A DNA stretch of 64,000 bases from an uncultured Christensenella sp. (GTDB taxonomy: Bacteria > Bacillota > Clostridia > Christensenellales > UBA1242). Positions 32,345-41,226 of the stretch are shown here, one piece after another. The position numbers and the translations under genes were made by a program. The notes beneath the pieces were generated by a model. That model saw only the letters and a list, made by a program, of their open reading frames with translations. It did not search any database and was not told where the DNA came from. The DNA lies in assembly GCA_910586385.1 (NCBI GenBank), contig CAJUGX010000004.1, positions 62,001 through 126,000 of the forward strand, written 5' to 3'. The number at the start of each line of letters is the position of its first letter. Positions within the stretch are counted from its first letter, which is position 1.

Positions 32345-32770
32345 ATGAAGGAAGAAGAAATAGAACGCAAAAAAGCAGAACTTATGCAAGATATCCAATT
32401 TGTTGACAGAAACTTGATGGGTATCGCTTCTCTCATAATAAAAGAAATCGGCGCTTTTGATAAGATGAAAAATGGCATCAACCTATACAAACTTGATGGC
32501 ATAAAGATAGACAGAAAAAACAACTGTGCTCAAATATTCAACTTGGAAACATTTGAGAGGCAACTGACACGAGAAGAAAACGAAGTATTTGACGCACTGT
32601 CAATAAAAAGCAATTTCATCAATCATTTGACAAGTGAGCATTCAAGAATACAACAGATAAAAAAAGGGCTTGAAGATGAACTCAATTCACTTTCCCTTCT
32701 CACCTCAACCACTAAGATGCCTGAAAAAGAATCAAAAGGCAAACAACAAATGTCCTTAACTCTCAACTAG
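32345..32770 (+). CDS. protein of unknown function, coiled-coil-like
   Basis: About 141 residues, highly charged and helical at the N-terminus (MKEEEIERKKAELMQDIQ), with LYKLDGIKIDRKNN in the middle and a second helix (FINHLTSEHSRIQQIKKGLE). No family recognised. The promoter starts transcription at about 32329, so either the ATG at 32333 is used almost leaderless or the ATG at 32345 with a weak GGGA. It stands alone between the division and sporulation blocks. Confidence 0.65.
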   Translation: MKEEEIERKKAELMQDIQFVDRNLMGIASLIIKEIGAFDKMKNGINLYKLDGIKIDRKNNCAQIFNLETFERQLTREENEVFDALSIKSNFINHLTSEHSRIQQIKKGLEDELNSLSLLTSTTKMPEKESKGKQQMSLTLN

Positions 32771-32774
32771 AAAA

Positions 32775-32806
32775 AATATAAGGAGCAAAATCTTGCTCCT
32801 TTTTCT
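32775..32806. terminator. bidirectional terminator
   Basis: AAGGAGCAA and TTGCTCCTT with a 4-nt loop and flanking A/T runs, between the convergent 141-residue gene and the zinc-ribbon gene. Confidence 0.9.
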
Positions 32807-32815
32807 TTTTGAAAT

Positions 32816-33421
32816 CTATTCCACCTTTTCTCCGCAATTTGGGCAGAACTTTGAACCACTTTCAATCTTGCTTCCACACTTTGCACATAAATCTGTTGCA
32901 GAAAGTGGTTTGCCACAATTTTTACAAAATTTGTGTTTCTTTGAATTTTCAGTCTTACACTCAGGGCATTCGATTGAGTTGCTTTCTCCAGTCCAACCTT
33001 GTTTAACCCCACCGACAACATTTCCAAGTCCTTTTCCAACTGTTTTTGAGGCCTTCTCAATGATTGGAGCCCCTTTGTCAACCATCTCATCAGCCACAGG
33101 CAAAACTGCATTTGCTTGGAAAGCCAAGAGTTCTCTTCTGTGGGAGATTAAAAATGTCATAGCGCCCGCAATAGAAAGAAAAATCCCAAAAATCAAACAA
33201 GCAATACCACCAAACAAAAGTCCATTTTTGGATGATTCTGATTCAAACCAACCATTACTTCCCATTGCAGGAGTTTTTGTTGCTGCTGAAACTATCATCA
33301 AAATGATTCCAATAAGAGCCAAAACACCTCCAATACTCCAAAGGACAACTCTTATTTTTTTTATGGTATTTTTCCATTTTTGATAGTTTTCTTCGCTTAT
33401 AAGTTCTTTTCTCTCTGCCAT
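32816..33421 (-). CDS. membrane protein with C-terminal double zinc ribbon
   Basis: A 201-residue protein. Two membrane segments lie at about 24-46 and 68-92. The cytosolic tail ends in zinc ribbons: CPEC...CKNC (near 150-170) and CAKC...CPNC (near 180-197). GGAG 6 nt upstream favours the ATG at 33421. It follows ftsZ by about 50 nt and may be cotranscribed. Function unknown; such tails often bind protein or nucleic acid. Confidence 0.8.
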   Translation of the reverse strand: MAERKELISEENYQKWKNTIKKIRVVLWSIGGVLALIGIILMIVSAATKTPAMGSNGWFESESSKNGLLFGGIACLIFGIFLSIAGAMTFLISHRRELLAFQANAVLPVADEMVDKGAPIIEKASKTVGKGLGNVVGGVKQGWTGESNSIECPECKTENSKKHKFCKNCGKPLSATDLCAKCGSKIESGSKFCPNCGEKVE

Positions 33422-33472
33422 ACCATTCTCCAATTTGCTTTGATTTTGTTACTTTGAAAAGAAAAAGGGCAA

Positions 33473-34669
33473 TTAACCCTTTTTATTTTTATTTCTAATT
33501 CTGTCAATCCATGGTGGAACCGCACCAGGTGTTGGATTTACATCAACACGAGAAGTGTTTTCGTTTGTGTTTACGCTCACACCCTTTGTTGGTTGTGGTT
33601 GATAACTTGCGCCTCCCCAAGGAGTCCAAGTTGCAAATTTGTCTTCTGGTTCTTCTTGTTTAGCCTCTTCTTTTTCTTCAACCTGTTCCTCTTCTTGATC
33701 CAAAGCAGGGCTCTTGAATCCAGTTGCAATGATTGTGATTTCAACTTCATCTCTCATTTCTGGATCAATACTGCTTCCGAAAATCAAGTTACAATTTTGG
33801 TCAATAACTTCTTTGACCATGTTTGCTGCTTCTGAAACTTCTCTAAGAGTAATGTCATTTCCACCCTTGATGTTGAGTACAACACCAGTTGCGCCTTCGA
33901 TTGTTGTTTCGATAAGTGGAGAAGCAACCGCTTGACGAACAGCTTCCAATGTTTTGTTTTCGCCTTTGCCGTGACCAATGCCCATGTGAGCAAGCCCGCG
34001 ATTTTTCATAACTGTGCTGATATCAGCAAAGTCAAGGTTGATCATACCTGGGAATACGATAAGGTCAGCGATGCCCTGAATACCTTGTCTCAAAACGTCA
34101 TCTGCATATCTAAACGCTTCAACAAGTGTTGTCTTTTCAGGCAAGATTGAAAGGAGTCTTTCGTTTGGAATAACAACGATAGTGTCAACATATTTTTTGA
34201 GTTCGGCAATGCCCTTTTCAGCATTTTCCATTCTTGTTTTGTTTTCAAATTGGAAAGGCTTTGTGACAATCCCGACTGTCAAAATCCCAAGTTCTTTTGC
34301 AATTTGAGCAATCACTGGAGCAGCACCTGTACCAGTTCCGCCACCCATACCTGCTGTGATAAACACAAGGTCAGAGCCTTCCAAAATCTCTTTGATTGAA
34401 GCTTTGCTTTCTTCAGCTGCTTTTCTTCCGATTTCAGGGATTGCACCAGCACCTCTTCCACCAGTGAGCCTTTCACCGATTTGAAGTCTCTTTTGTGCTT
34501 TTGAAATGAGAAGTGCTTGCTTGTCTGTGTTGATTGCGATAAATTCAGCAGAAGCAACTCCCGCATCAATCATTCTGTTGAGTGCGTTGTTTCCACCGCC
34601 ACCAACTCCAAGAACTTTGATTTTTACGATGTTTGTTGCTGTCAAACTATTCATTGTGTTGTTTTCCAT
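33473..34669 (-). CDS. ftsZ: cell division protein FtsZ
   Basis: A 398-residue tubulin-like GTPase with [11 protein letters not shown] (near 18-28), the tubulin signature [11 protein letters not shown] (near 109-119) and the T7 loop NLDFADI. A Glu-rich linker after about 325 leads to the C-terminal peptide [15 protein letters not shown], the binding site for FtsA and other partners. It forms the Z ring. It follows ftsA as usual. Confidence 0.98.
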   Translation of the reverse strand: MENNTMNSLTATNIVKIKVLGVGGGGNNALNRMIDAGVASAEFIAINTDKQALLISKAQKRLQIGERLTGGRGAGAIPEIGRKAAEESKASIKEILEGSDLVFITAGMGGGTGTGAAPVIAQIAKELGILTVGIVTKPFQFENKTRMENAEKGIAELKKYVDTIVVIPNERLLSILPEKTTLVEAFRYADDVLRQGIQGIADLIVFPGMINLDFADISTVMKNRGLAHMGIGHGKGENKTLEAVRQAVASPLIETTIEGATGVVLNIKGGNDITLREVSEAANMVKEVIDQNCNLIFGSSIDPEMRDEVEITIIATGFKSPALDQEEEQVEEKEEAKQEEPEDKFATWTPWGGASYQPQPTKGVSVNTNENTSRVDVNPTPGAVPPWIDRIRNKNKKG

Positions 34670-34758
34670 AAGAAAATCTCCTTAATTTGTTTTATTTTAT
34701 CTCAAAACTAATTTTTTTGCAAGAAAATTTATGTATATATTCGTTGTTTTTGGTCGTT

Positions 34759-35874
34759 TTAACCTAAAACAGCTTCAACGAGTCCAAGTATGCTCGTGTA
34801 TTGAGGCTTGTCCATCGCAGGGATTGGAGGCACACCATAAGAAATGTTTCTGCCCAAGCACTTTGCAAAGAAATCTTTGCCACCTTTGATTTTGCTCACA
34901 CCCGCACCACACAAATAGATTGGATAATATGGCACATATTCTTTTGCAAACAACCTTATACACTCGTTGACTGTCTTTGCAATAACCTCAAGGCGATAGC
35001 AAACCACTTCATTTGCATAACTAAGTGGAATTTTCACAGCTCTTCCGCCAAGCGTATTGAGTTCGTAAAAATCATTGTTTCCACCTTGAAGAGACAAGAC
35101 AATTTGTTTCTTCAGATTTCTTGCGTCATTGTAAGAAATCCCGCAAGCCTCACTCAAGTCGCTTGTCACATAAGAACCACCCATTGAAAATGAAGTCAAG
35201 TTTGTGAGTCCCTCACCTTTGACAAACGCAACACTTGTTGACCTTGCGCCAACATCTATGACGATGCAAGTGCGCTCACGCTCTTCTTTGTCCAAAACCA
35301 ACATTGCCTCACAAAGAGGTTCGCTCAAGTACTCAACCTGAGACACCCCGACTTTTGACCAGATGCGGTTGAATGTTTGTATAAACGAACTTTGAGCCAA
35401 GATGATTGAAAATTCTGCAGTGATTTTGCTCGCCTTGATTCCCACTGGAGAATTTGTCTTTCGGTTGTCATCAAGCGCATAATAGATTGGGTCAACAGAC
35501 AAGATTTCCATACCATCCACTTCTATCTTGGCAGAAGCACATTCTGAAAGAGCATCGAGATCGCTGTCTTTGACTGCACGCTTAAATCTGAAAACAGTTT
35601 GTTCTTTTGCGGAAGTCACCTTTGAAAACTCGGCAGGCACTCCGACATAAATCATATCAATTGGTTTTTTGTAAACAGCTGAAATTTGGTTGAATAAATT
35701 TTTGATTTCATCCTCAAGAAGAGCCTTCTCAACAAACTCTCCCTCAAAGAAACCTGCATATTCAACTCTGGCTTTGGCTTTGATGTTGAAAATCCCATTG
35801 ACGCACCTTTGTGCGACAACAGCACGAATATTAGAAGAACCTATTTCAACAACAGTCACGCATTCTTTTGCCAT
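34759..35874 (-). CDS. ftsA: cell division protein FtsA
   Basis: A 371-residue actin-like ATPase with the phosphate-1 motif VVEIGSSNIRAVV, phosphate-2 IVIDVGARSTSVAF (near 206) and adenosine motif LCGAGVSKIKG (near 325). FtsA tethers FtsZ to the membrane. The chain is short compared with the usual 410-440 residues, and I see no clear amphipathic C-terminal membrane helix; it ends SILGLVEAVLG, which may serve weakly. It has its own promoter with a Spo0A box. Confidence 0.9.
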   Translation of the reverse strand: MAKECVTVVEIGSSNIRAVVAQRCVNGIFNIKAKARVEYAGFFEGEFVEKALLEDEIKNLFNQISAVYKKPIDMIYVGVPAEFSKVTSAKEQTVFRFKRAVKDSDLDALSECASAKIEVDGMEILSVDPIYYALDDNRKTNSPVGIKASKITAEFSIILAQSSFIQTFNRIWSKVGVSQVEYLSEPLCEAMLVLDKEERERTCIVIDVGARSTSVAFVKGEGLTNLTSFSMGGSYVTSDLSEACGISYNDARNLKKQIVLSLQGGNNDFYELNTLGGRAVKIPLSYANEVVCYRLEVIAKTVNECIRLFAKEYVPYYPIYLCGAGVSKIKGGKDFFAKCLGRNISYGVPPIPAMDKPQYTSILGLVEAVLG

Positions 35875-35895
35875 AAACCCCTCTTTATCAATCTA

Positions 35896-35925
35896 ATAAT
35901 AGATTATTTTTCGACAAATTGTCAA
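35896..35925 (-). promoter_or_regulatory. ftsA promoter with perfect Spo0A box in the spacer
   Basis: On the minus strand TTGACA (35920-35925), 18 nt and TATTAT (35896-35901). The spacer contains TTTGTCGAA (35910-35918), which includes the exact 0A-box heptamer TGTCGAA. Bound Spo0A would block or reshape division-gene transcription at sporulation onset. Confidence 0.65.
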
Positions 35926-35977
35926 ATAAAAATCAAAAATGTTTATAAAAATTAACTTTTTTTTATATTTATGCAAA

Positions 35978-36004
35978 GAAAAAGTGCTTGAAAGCACCTT
36001 TTTG
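35978..36004 (-). terminator. intrinsic terminator of the DUF2207 gene
   Basis: GTGCT and AGCAC (minus strand GGTGCTTTCAAGCAC) followed by TTTTTC, 66 nt past the stop codon. Confidence 0.75.
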
Positions 36005-36069
36005 TATTATTATAACACATTTTTGTATATATATTGATTTCAAATGGAAGATTATACATTTTGAAAGGC

Positions 36070-37974
36070 TTAGCGACCGCCGCAGCCACCGCCGCCTCCA
36101 CCTCCACCGGAAGAGCCACCTCCTCCACCGCCTCCGCCACCGGAGCCGCCAGAAGAAGATATCCCTCCAACAGAACTTGAAATGGAGTGGCTTATTATGC
36201 CACACGTCCCATAAAACGAACCGTCTTCCACCCATTGTGGATACTCAAAGTGAAGAGCCTTGAATTTTTCCTCCATCTTTTTGGTGATGCCAAATATATA
36301 GCAATATGGCAGAATGTTATAGAAATAACTTGGATCTTCTTCAACCAGCATTTCAAGTTTGTCAAGTTCGGCTGTGAGCAAAAATTGCTTGAAGCCCAAA
36401 ATCTGAGGACGAATCTCAAATTCTTCATCAGTGAAGTTTCCAAAACTTAGGAATCGATTTGCAAAATTTCCAACAAGCAAAACAACAACAATCATATAGA
36501 TCAAACCGGCTGTGTCATAGTCAATAGGAAGCATTGTGGTTATCATCATCGCAAGAGGTGCACCTGCAAATCCTCCGCACCAAATCAACTTGAACCAAAG
36601 CGGAATCGGAGTGTAAAAGAAAACCACAACCCCAATCGCCGCAGGAATCATAAGGATGAAAGAAGTGCTTGCGTAACTTCCAAACACGGTCACACCCCAA
36701 CCAATATAGAAAAGAAGTGGCACAAATGTCAAAATCGCAATCACAAGTTGAAACTTCCAGTTCATTCGGGCTTTTTTCTCGCTTGGCTTATAGAGTTTTC
36801 GCACTGCTTTGCTAAGTCCAATATTTGACCTCATGCTTCTGCCAACTTTCACTTTCTCATCACCATCAAAAAGTTCAAGAAAGAATTTTCTTTCATCCCC
36901 TTTTGAAGGCACTCCCTCAAGCCTTGTCAAAACAAGTTTTCTTTTTCCTCTGATTTCTATATCAATATAACCTTTTGCCGCCCAACTTATGATGAGTGCA
37001 GCAAAATCTTTGCTTTTGATTCTCCCTCTGTATGCTGACGCAACTTCAAGAGCATTCATATTTTTTGGTGGATAAAATTCTGGCACAATGACCATATTTT
37101 TTCGTTTTCTAAGTTTTGCAAACAAGAAAACTCCAACAATCGCCAAAAGAACAATTATCCAAACTGAAAGCACACCCCAAAACATGCTGTTTGGAGCATA
37201 ATAAGTGTGGAAATATCCTTGCAGCAAAATCAACTGCATTGTAAGTCCTGTCTTTGTCCCAAGATAACCAAATTCACAACTTATGGTTGTATCCTCAATC
37301 GTGCAATTCAACGCTTCAATTCCAAGCCCCTGCATGTTGTTTGTTCTGAAAGTCAAAACATCTTGCAATGATTGCCCCTCTGCCAAAAATTCATTTGGAA
37401 AAGTTATTCTCGCTGAGAAACTGTTCACTTGACTTCTGAAACCATAGTCCATAATATCAAAAGTGAAAGAGTCGAAATCTTTAATCAGGTCCTCGCCCAT
37501 TTCGTAAAGATAGTGTATGACATAAACATGGCGTCCAGCACTTTTGAAATCTCCGTCCGCCCCAGTATTTATATAGAAATAATTCCCACTCTTTTCAACA
37601 AAGCTGTATTCTTTTTCGCCATCCAAAGTCACTTCCAAAAGTTTTAGGGAATTGACTGTCCTTTTGACATATTTCTTTCCTTTGTAAATGGTTGTAATTT
37701 TGTTTACCCTTGAAACATTTCGAGACAGCCCAAGGTTGATTCCAGATTTTGCAAATGTGACAGTGATTGTCTCTGTTATGTCCAAAACCTTTTCTGGTGA
37801 AATGACGATTTCTTTGTCAACAGAGTTGTAAATGATGTTTGTGTCTTTGATTGAAGTTTCTGCACTCGCCATGCCAACACCACTTGGCAAAACAAAAGAA
37901 AGCCCGAGTGCCAGCATCATGAAGATGAACGCAATACAAACAAATCCGCATGATTTTGTGGAAACCTTTTTCAT
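36070..37974 (-). CDS. DUF2207 membrane protein with poly-glycine tail
   Basis: A 634-residue protein. A signal peptide (to about 37, ending SAE) is followed by a large extracellular beta domain typical of DUF2207 (to about 260), then membrane segments (near 275 and four from about 420 to 520) with a cytosolic loop between. The C-terminus is a Gly/Ser run of about 30 residues with a single Cys, also usual for DUF2207 proteins. Role unknown, probably in the envelope. AGGAG 8 nt upstream sets the ATG at 37974. Confidence 0.88.
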   Translation of the reverse strand: MKKVSTKSCGFVCIAFIFMMLALGLSFVLPSGVGMASAETSIKDTNIIYNSVDKEIVISPEKVLDITETITVTFAKSGINLGLSRNVSRVNKITTIYKGKKYVKRTVNSLKLLEVTLDGEKEYSFVEKSGNYFYINTGADGDFKSAGRHVYVIHYLYEMGEDLIKDFDSFTFDIMDYGFRSQVNSFSARITFPNEFLAEGQSLQDVLTFRTNNMQGLGIEALNCTIEDTTISCEFGYLGTKTGLTMQLILLQGYFHTYYAPNSMFWGVLSVWIIVLLAIVGVFLFAKLRKRKNMVIVPEFYPPKNMNALEVASAYRGRIKSKDFAALIISWAAKGYIDIEIRGKRKLVLTRLEGVPSKGDERKFFLELFDGDEKVKVGRSMRSNIGLSKAVRKLYKPSEKKARMNWKFQLVIAILTFVPLLFYIGWGVTVFGSYASTSFILMIPAAIGVVVFFYTPIPLWFKLIWCGGFAGAPLAMMITTMLPIDYDTAGLIYMIVVVLLVGNFANRFLSFGNFTDEEFEIRPQILGFKQFLLTAELDKLEMLVEEDPSYFYNILPYCYIFGITKKMEEKFKALHFEYPQWVEDGSFYGTCGIISHSISSSVGGISSSGGSGGGGGGGGGSSGGGGGGGGCGGR

Positions 37975-38063
37975 TTTCAAATCTCCTATGATTTCATTAT
38001 ACAAGACAAGGAAACTTTTTTCAACAAATCCAACAATTTATTTGTGGCATATTCACCATATTC

Positions 38064-38092
38064 TTGACAAAAATTTTTGATGTGTGTAAAAT
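38064..38092 (+). promoter_or_regulatory. promoter of serS
   Basis: TTGACA (38064-38069), a 17-nt spacer and TAAAAT (38087-38092). The leader of about 20 nt is too short for a T-box, so serS is not T-box-controlled here. Confidence 0.75.
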
Positions 38093-38118
38093 TGATTGCA
38101 TCAAAAAGGAAGGAAATT

Positions 38119-39405
38119 ATGATTGATATAAATCTTATCAGAACAAACAAGGATCTTGTCAAAGCAAACATCAAAAAGAAGTTTCAAGATAGCAAACTTC
38201 CTCTTGTTGACGAAGTTGAAAAACTTGACAAAAAAGTGAGGACACTGAAAGTTGAAGGAGACAATTTGCGTGCAAGCAGAAACACCCTCTCTTCACAAAT
38301 TGGTGCTTTGATGAAAGAAAAGAAAATCGAAGAAGCAAACAAAATCAAAGAAGAGGTCAGAAAAAACAATGACCGCATCGCTGACATCGAAAAGGAAGTT
38401 GCTTCTCTTGACGAAAAAATCAGAAAAATCATGCTCACAATCCCAAACATCATTGATGACAGCGTACCAGTTGGAAAGGATGACAGCGAAAATGTTGAAA
38501 TCCAAAAATATGGCGAGCCAAATGTCCCTGCCTTTGCAATCCCTTATCACGCAGATATTCTTGACAGTTTTTGCTCCCTTGACAAAGACAGTGCTGGCAG
38601 AACAAGTGGGAATGGCTTCTATTATCTCATGGGAGATGGCGCAAGACTTGTCAGTGCAATGATAAGTTATGCTCGTGACTTCATGATTGACAAAGGCTTC
38701 ACATACTGCATCCCACCATTTATGATTCGTGGCGATGTCGTAAACGGAGTTATGAGTTTTGCAGAAATGGATGCAATGATGTACAAGATTGAAGGCGAAG
38801 ACCTCTATCTCATCGGCACAAGCGAACACTCAATGATTGGAAAGTTCAAAGGACAAATCATCAATGAAAAATCTCTTCCAATCACCATGACATCATACAG
38901 CCCATGCTTCAGAAAAGAAGTTGGCGCGCACGGGATTGAAGAACGCGGTATTTACAGAGTTCATCAATTTGAAAAACAAGAGATGGTTGTGCTTTGCAAA
39001 CCAGAAGAAAGCATGGATTGGTACAACAAGATGTGGTCGTTCTCAGTCGAACTTTTCAGAAGCCTCAACATCCCAGTCCGCACCCTCGAGTGCTGCAGTG
39101 GTGACCTTGCAGACCTCAAAGTTAAATCATGTGACATCGAAGCATGGAGCCCAAGACAACAAAAATATTTTGAAGTTTGCTCATGTTCGACTCTTGGAGA
39201 TGCACAAGCAAGAAGACTTTCCATCCGTGCAAAGGGTGAAAACGGAACATATTATCTTCACACCCTCAACAACACAGTGCTTGCTTCAACAAGAGCACTC
39301 ATTGCGCTTCTTGAAAACAACTTGCAAGAAGATGGCAGCGTGATTGTGCCAAAGCCACTTCAGATGTATATGGGTGGAAAAACAATAATCAAACCTACAA
39401 AATAA
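38119..39405 (+). CDS. serS: seryl-tRNA synthetase
   Basis: A 428-residue class II synthetase. The N-terminal coiled-coil arm (about 30-105) grips the tRNA-Ser long arm. Motif 2 is CFRKEVGAHGIEERGIYRVHQFEKQEM and motif 3 is in the C-terminal part with ASTRALIALLEN. It charges tRNA-Ser. The start at 38119 follows AAGGAAGG. It lies as a single plus-strand gene between division and cell-wall blocks. Confidence 0.97.
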   Translation: MIDINLIRTNKDLVKANIKKKFQDSKLPLVDEVEKLDKKVRTLKVEGDNLRASRNTLSSQIGALMKEKKIEEANKIKEEVRKNNDRIADIEKEVASLDEKIRKIMLTIPNIIDDSVPVGKDDSENVEIQKYGEPNVPAFAIPYHADILDSFCSLDKDSAGRTSGNGFYYLMGDGARLVSAMISYARDFMIDKGFTYCIPPFMIRGDVVNGVMSFAEMDAMMYKIEGEDLYLIGTSEHSMIGKFKGQIINEKSLPITMTSYSPCFRKEVGAHGIEERGIYRVHQFEKQEMVVLCKPEESMDWYNKMWSFSVELFRSLNIPVRTLECCSGDLADLKVKSCDIEAWSPRQQKYFEVCSCSTLGDAQARRLSIRAKGENGTYYLHTLNNTVLASTRALIALLENNLQEDGSVIVPKPLQMYMGGKTIIKPTK

Positions 39406-39438
39406 TTTCTTTTTGAAGTTTAATCATACATTTACAAC

Positions 39439-39468
39439 AAAAAAACTGAGTTCGCACTCAGTTTTTTC
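39439..39468. terminator. bidirectional terminator
   Basis: AAAAAACTGAGT and ACTCAGTTTTTT with a TTCG-like loop, between convergent serS and the SHOCT gene. Confidence 0.92.
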
Positions 39469-39480
39469 TTTTTTATTGAG

Positions 39481-40113
39481 TTATTTAAGGTCTTCAATGA
39501 TTTTCTTTATCGCTTTGTTGTAACTCTCCTCATCAAGAATTCCAAGTTCTTTGAAGTGTTTCAGTTCTGCAATTTTTCCATCAATACTTTGATTGCTTGC
39601 TTTCACATTTACCTCTTGTGTTTGTGCAACAACAGGTGTAACAGGTGCTGCAACCTGAACATTTACTTGCGCTGTCTGCCTTGGAGTAGTCGCACTTGGT
39701 TGAGTTTGTCCAACTGGTGCGACATCATTGAAATCTTTCAAACACAAAACTGCAATTTCAAGTCCAAATGTGATAAGTTGTCCTGCCAAGAATGAGAAAA
39801 CAACCAATGCAATTCTTTGTCCGTCTCTCTTTTTGAGTGTCCCATCTGGATTCATAGGGTCTTTGACGAGATTGGCATTCAAAGCCAAATTTGTGATGCT
39901 GAATGCAAGCAAAAGAATTCCCATCACAAGCACTGGTGTTGCCCAAGCATATGAATAATAAGCATAATCATAGTAGTATTCTGAATAGCCTCCAATGTAA
40001 ACACATCCCAAAATAAACATTGCAAGTGCGCCAATCATTTGGATTGATGAAAGCACAATTCCAAGGATGGTTGCACCTTTTTCAAGTCCTCTTTTTGTTT
40101 TGTTGTAAACCAT
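39481..40113 (-). CDS. membrane protein with SHOCT-like tail, under a poly-G promoter
   Basis: A 210-residue protein. Four likely membrane segments (about 12-40, 57-80, 100-125, with a Tyr-rich loop EYYYDYAYYSYAW between the first two) are followed by a Pro/Gln/Val-rich linker and a C-terminal helix-turn-helix-like SHOCT segment (IDGKIAELKHFKELGILDEE). SHOCT tails often mediate oligomerisation. AAAGGAG sets the ATG at 40113; the G9 tract is about 40 nt upstream. It follows ftsQ but has its own promoter. Confidence 0.8.
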   Translation of the reverse strand: MVYNKTKRGLEKGATILGIVLSSIQMIGALAMFILGCVYIGGYSEYYYDYAYYSYAWATPVLVMGILLLAFSITNLALNANLVKDPMNPDGTLKKRDGQRIALVVFSFLAGQLITFGLEIAVLCLKDFNDVAPVGQTQPSATTPRQTAQVNVQVAAPVTPVVAQTQEVNVKASNQSIDGKIAELKHFKELGILDEESYNKAIKKIIEDLK

Positions 40114-40138
40114 ATTTTCTCCTTTTTTATCATAGAAA

Positions 40139-40167
40139 ATTATACTTTTTTCCCCCCCCCGCAAAAA
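40139..40167 (-). promoter_or_regulatory. promoter with G9 tract, upstream of the SHOCT gene
   Basis: On the minus strand a perfect TATAAT (40139-40144) is preceded by AAAAAAG and nine G (40152-40160). At 17 nt the -35 is a weak TTTTTG; a better TTGATT (40168-40173) lies 23 nt away. At the present tract length the promoter may be weak, and loss of several G would bring TTGATT closer to a usable distance. Confidence 0.6.
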
Positions 40168-40210
40168 AATCAAGCAATTTTGCAATTTTTTTGTCTATTT
40201 TGTCAAAAAG

Positions 40211-40239
40211 AAAAACAACCCGATTCGGATTGTTTTTTT
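40211..40239 (-). terminator. intrinsic terminator of ftsQ
   Basis: ACAATCCG and CGGGTTGT pair (one G-U) on the minus strand, followed by TTTTTC, 20 nt past the ftsQ stop codon. Confidence 0.8.
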
Positions 40240-40258
40240 AATAAATATACCTTTTGGT

Positions 40259-41224
40259 TTACAAACTTACCAAAGCGTAATAGATGTCGTTTTCATCTCT
40301 TTTTATATAATCAGAAAGCGTCAAGTTGTCAACTCTGATTTTGCAAGAAGCGAGCACTTGCACATATGAATATTTGTCCACATCAACATCTTTTTCTTCG
40401 TCATATTTGACATACTCACCGCTTTCAAGTTTTTTGAAGAAAACCTTGTTTCCACTCTTGTCAACCATGTCGCCATCAGCATCAATCTTCTGCTCAAACA
40501 CGGCCGATTCCACAGCATACATAAGTCGGATTTTGTTTGAAAGTGCAAAGTCAATATTGCAAATTTCAAATGTTCTTCCAATGAATGTGTGGAGTGTGAG
40601 TGCGACATATTCCTTTTTTGTATAACCATCTTGATAATGCGACACTTCAATCTTCTCAAACTTGGAACGTTGCTCGCCAAGACTTCGATTGTTCTTAACA
40701 AAATTGCTGTAGAGTTTTGTTATGTTTTGCTCTTCAACCTTCAAAAAATCACCAATCTTCACATCTTCGTTTTTGATGGTAAGCCCCTCAAGCAAAATCG
40801 CATTGTCGTGTTTGCTTGAAAACTCGTCAATCTTCTTTAGCACTCGCAAATCTCTGTCACAAATCAAAAACTTATTTTCACAAGAAACCGCAAAAAGTTC
40901 TTCCCTTTCGCTTATGTGAATGACAAACTTATTTGGAAAAACTGTCTCAATGTTTTCAATTTTGATATAAGCAAAATTTTCGTTTTGGGAAACATATTTC
41001 TCAATTTTTTTGATTGACTTACTTTTCCCTTCAAAAAGCACACTAGCACCTTTCCTAAACTCTCCAGCTTTGATGATTTCCTCTTTTGAAACTGTCAGAT
41101 TTTCAAGACTGGTCGAAAAAGAAACAGTGACTTTGGACAAAGCAAAGAGCGTCCAAAACAAAATCAACAGCACTGCGATAAATCCAAATACGACAGAAAG
41201 AGAGATGATAAGTTTTTTCTTCAA
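40259..41224 (-). CDS. ftsQ: cell division protein FtsQ/DivIB
   Basis: A 321-residue bitopic protein: a short cytosolic start, one membrane segment (about 5-29) and an extracellular POTRA-type domain (VSFSTSLENLTVSKEEII, then FPNKFVIHISEREELFAV). It joins the FtsL/FtsB complex at the septum. It starts 2 nt after murA, a classical murA-ftsQ order. The C-terminal half is less conserved and rich in acidic residues. Confidence 0.88.
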   Translation of the reverse strand: MKKKLIISLSVVFGFIAVLLILFWTLFALSKVTVSFSTSLENLTVSKEEIIKAGEFRKGASVLFEGKSKSIKKIEKYVSQNENFAYIKIENIETVFPNKFVIHISEREELFAVSCENKFLICDRDLRVLKKIDEFSSKHDNAILLEGLTIKNEDVKIGDFLKVEEQNITKLYSNFVKNNRSLGEQRSKFEKIEVSHYQDGYTKKEYVALTLHTFIGRTFEICNIDFALSNKIRLMYAVESAVFEQKIDADGDMVDKSGNKVFFKKLESGEYVKYDEEKDVDVDKYSYVQVLASCKIRVDNLTLSDYIKRDENDIYYALVSL

Positions 41225-41226
41225 TC

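Noticed and set aside
38093..38118. A T-box or other riboswitch upstream of serS
   Set aside because: The leader after the clear promoter is only about 20 nt, too short for any such element.
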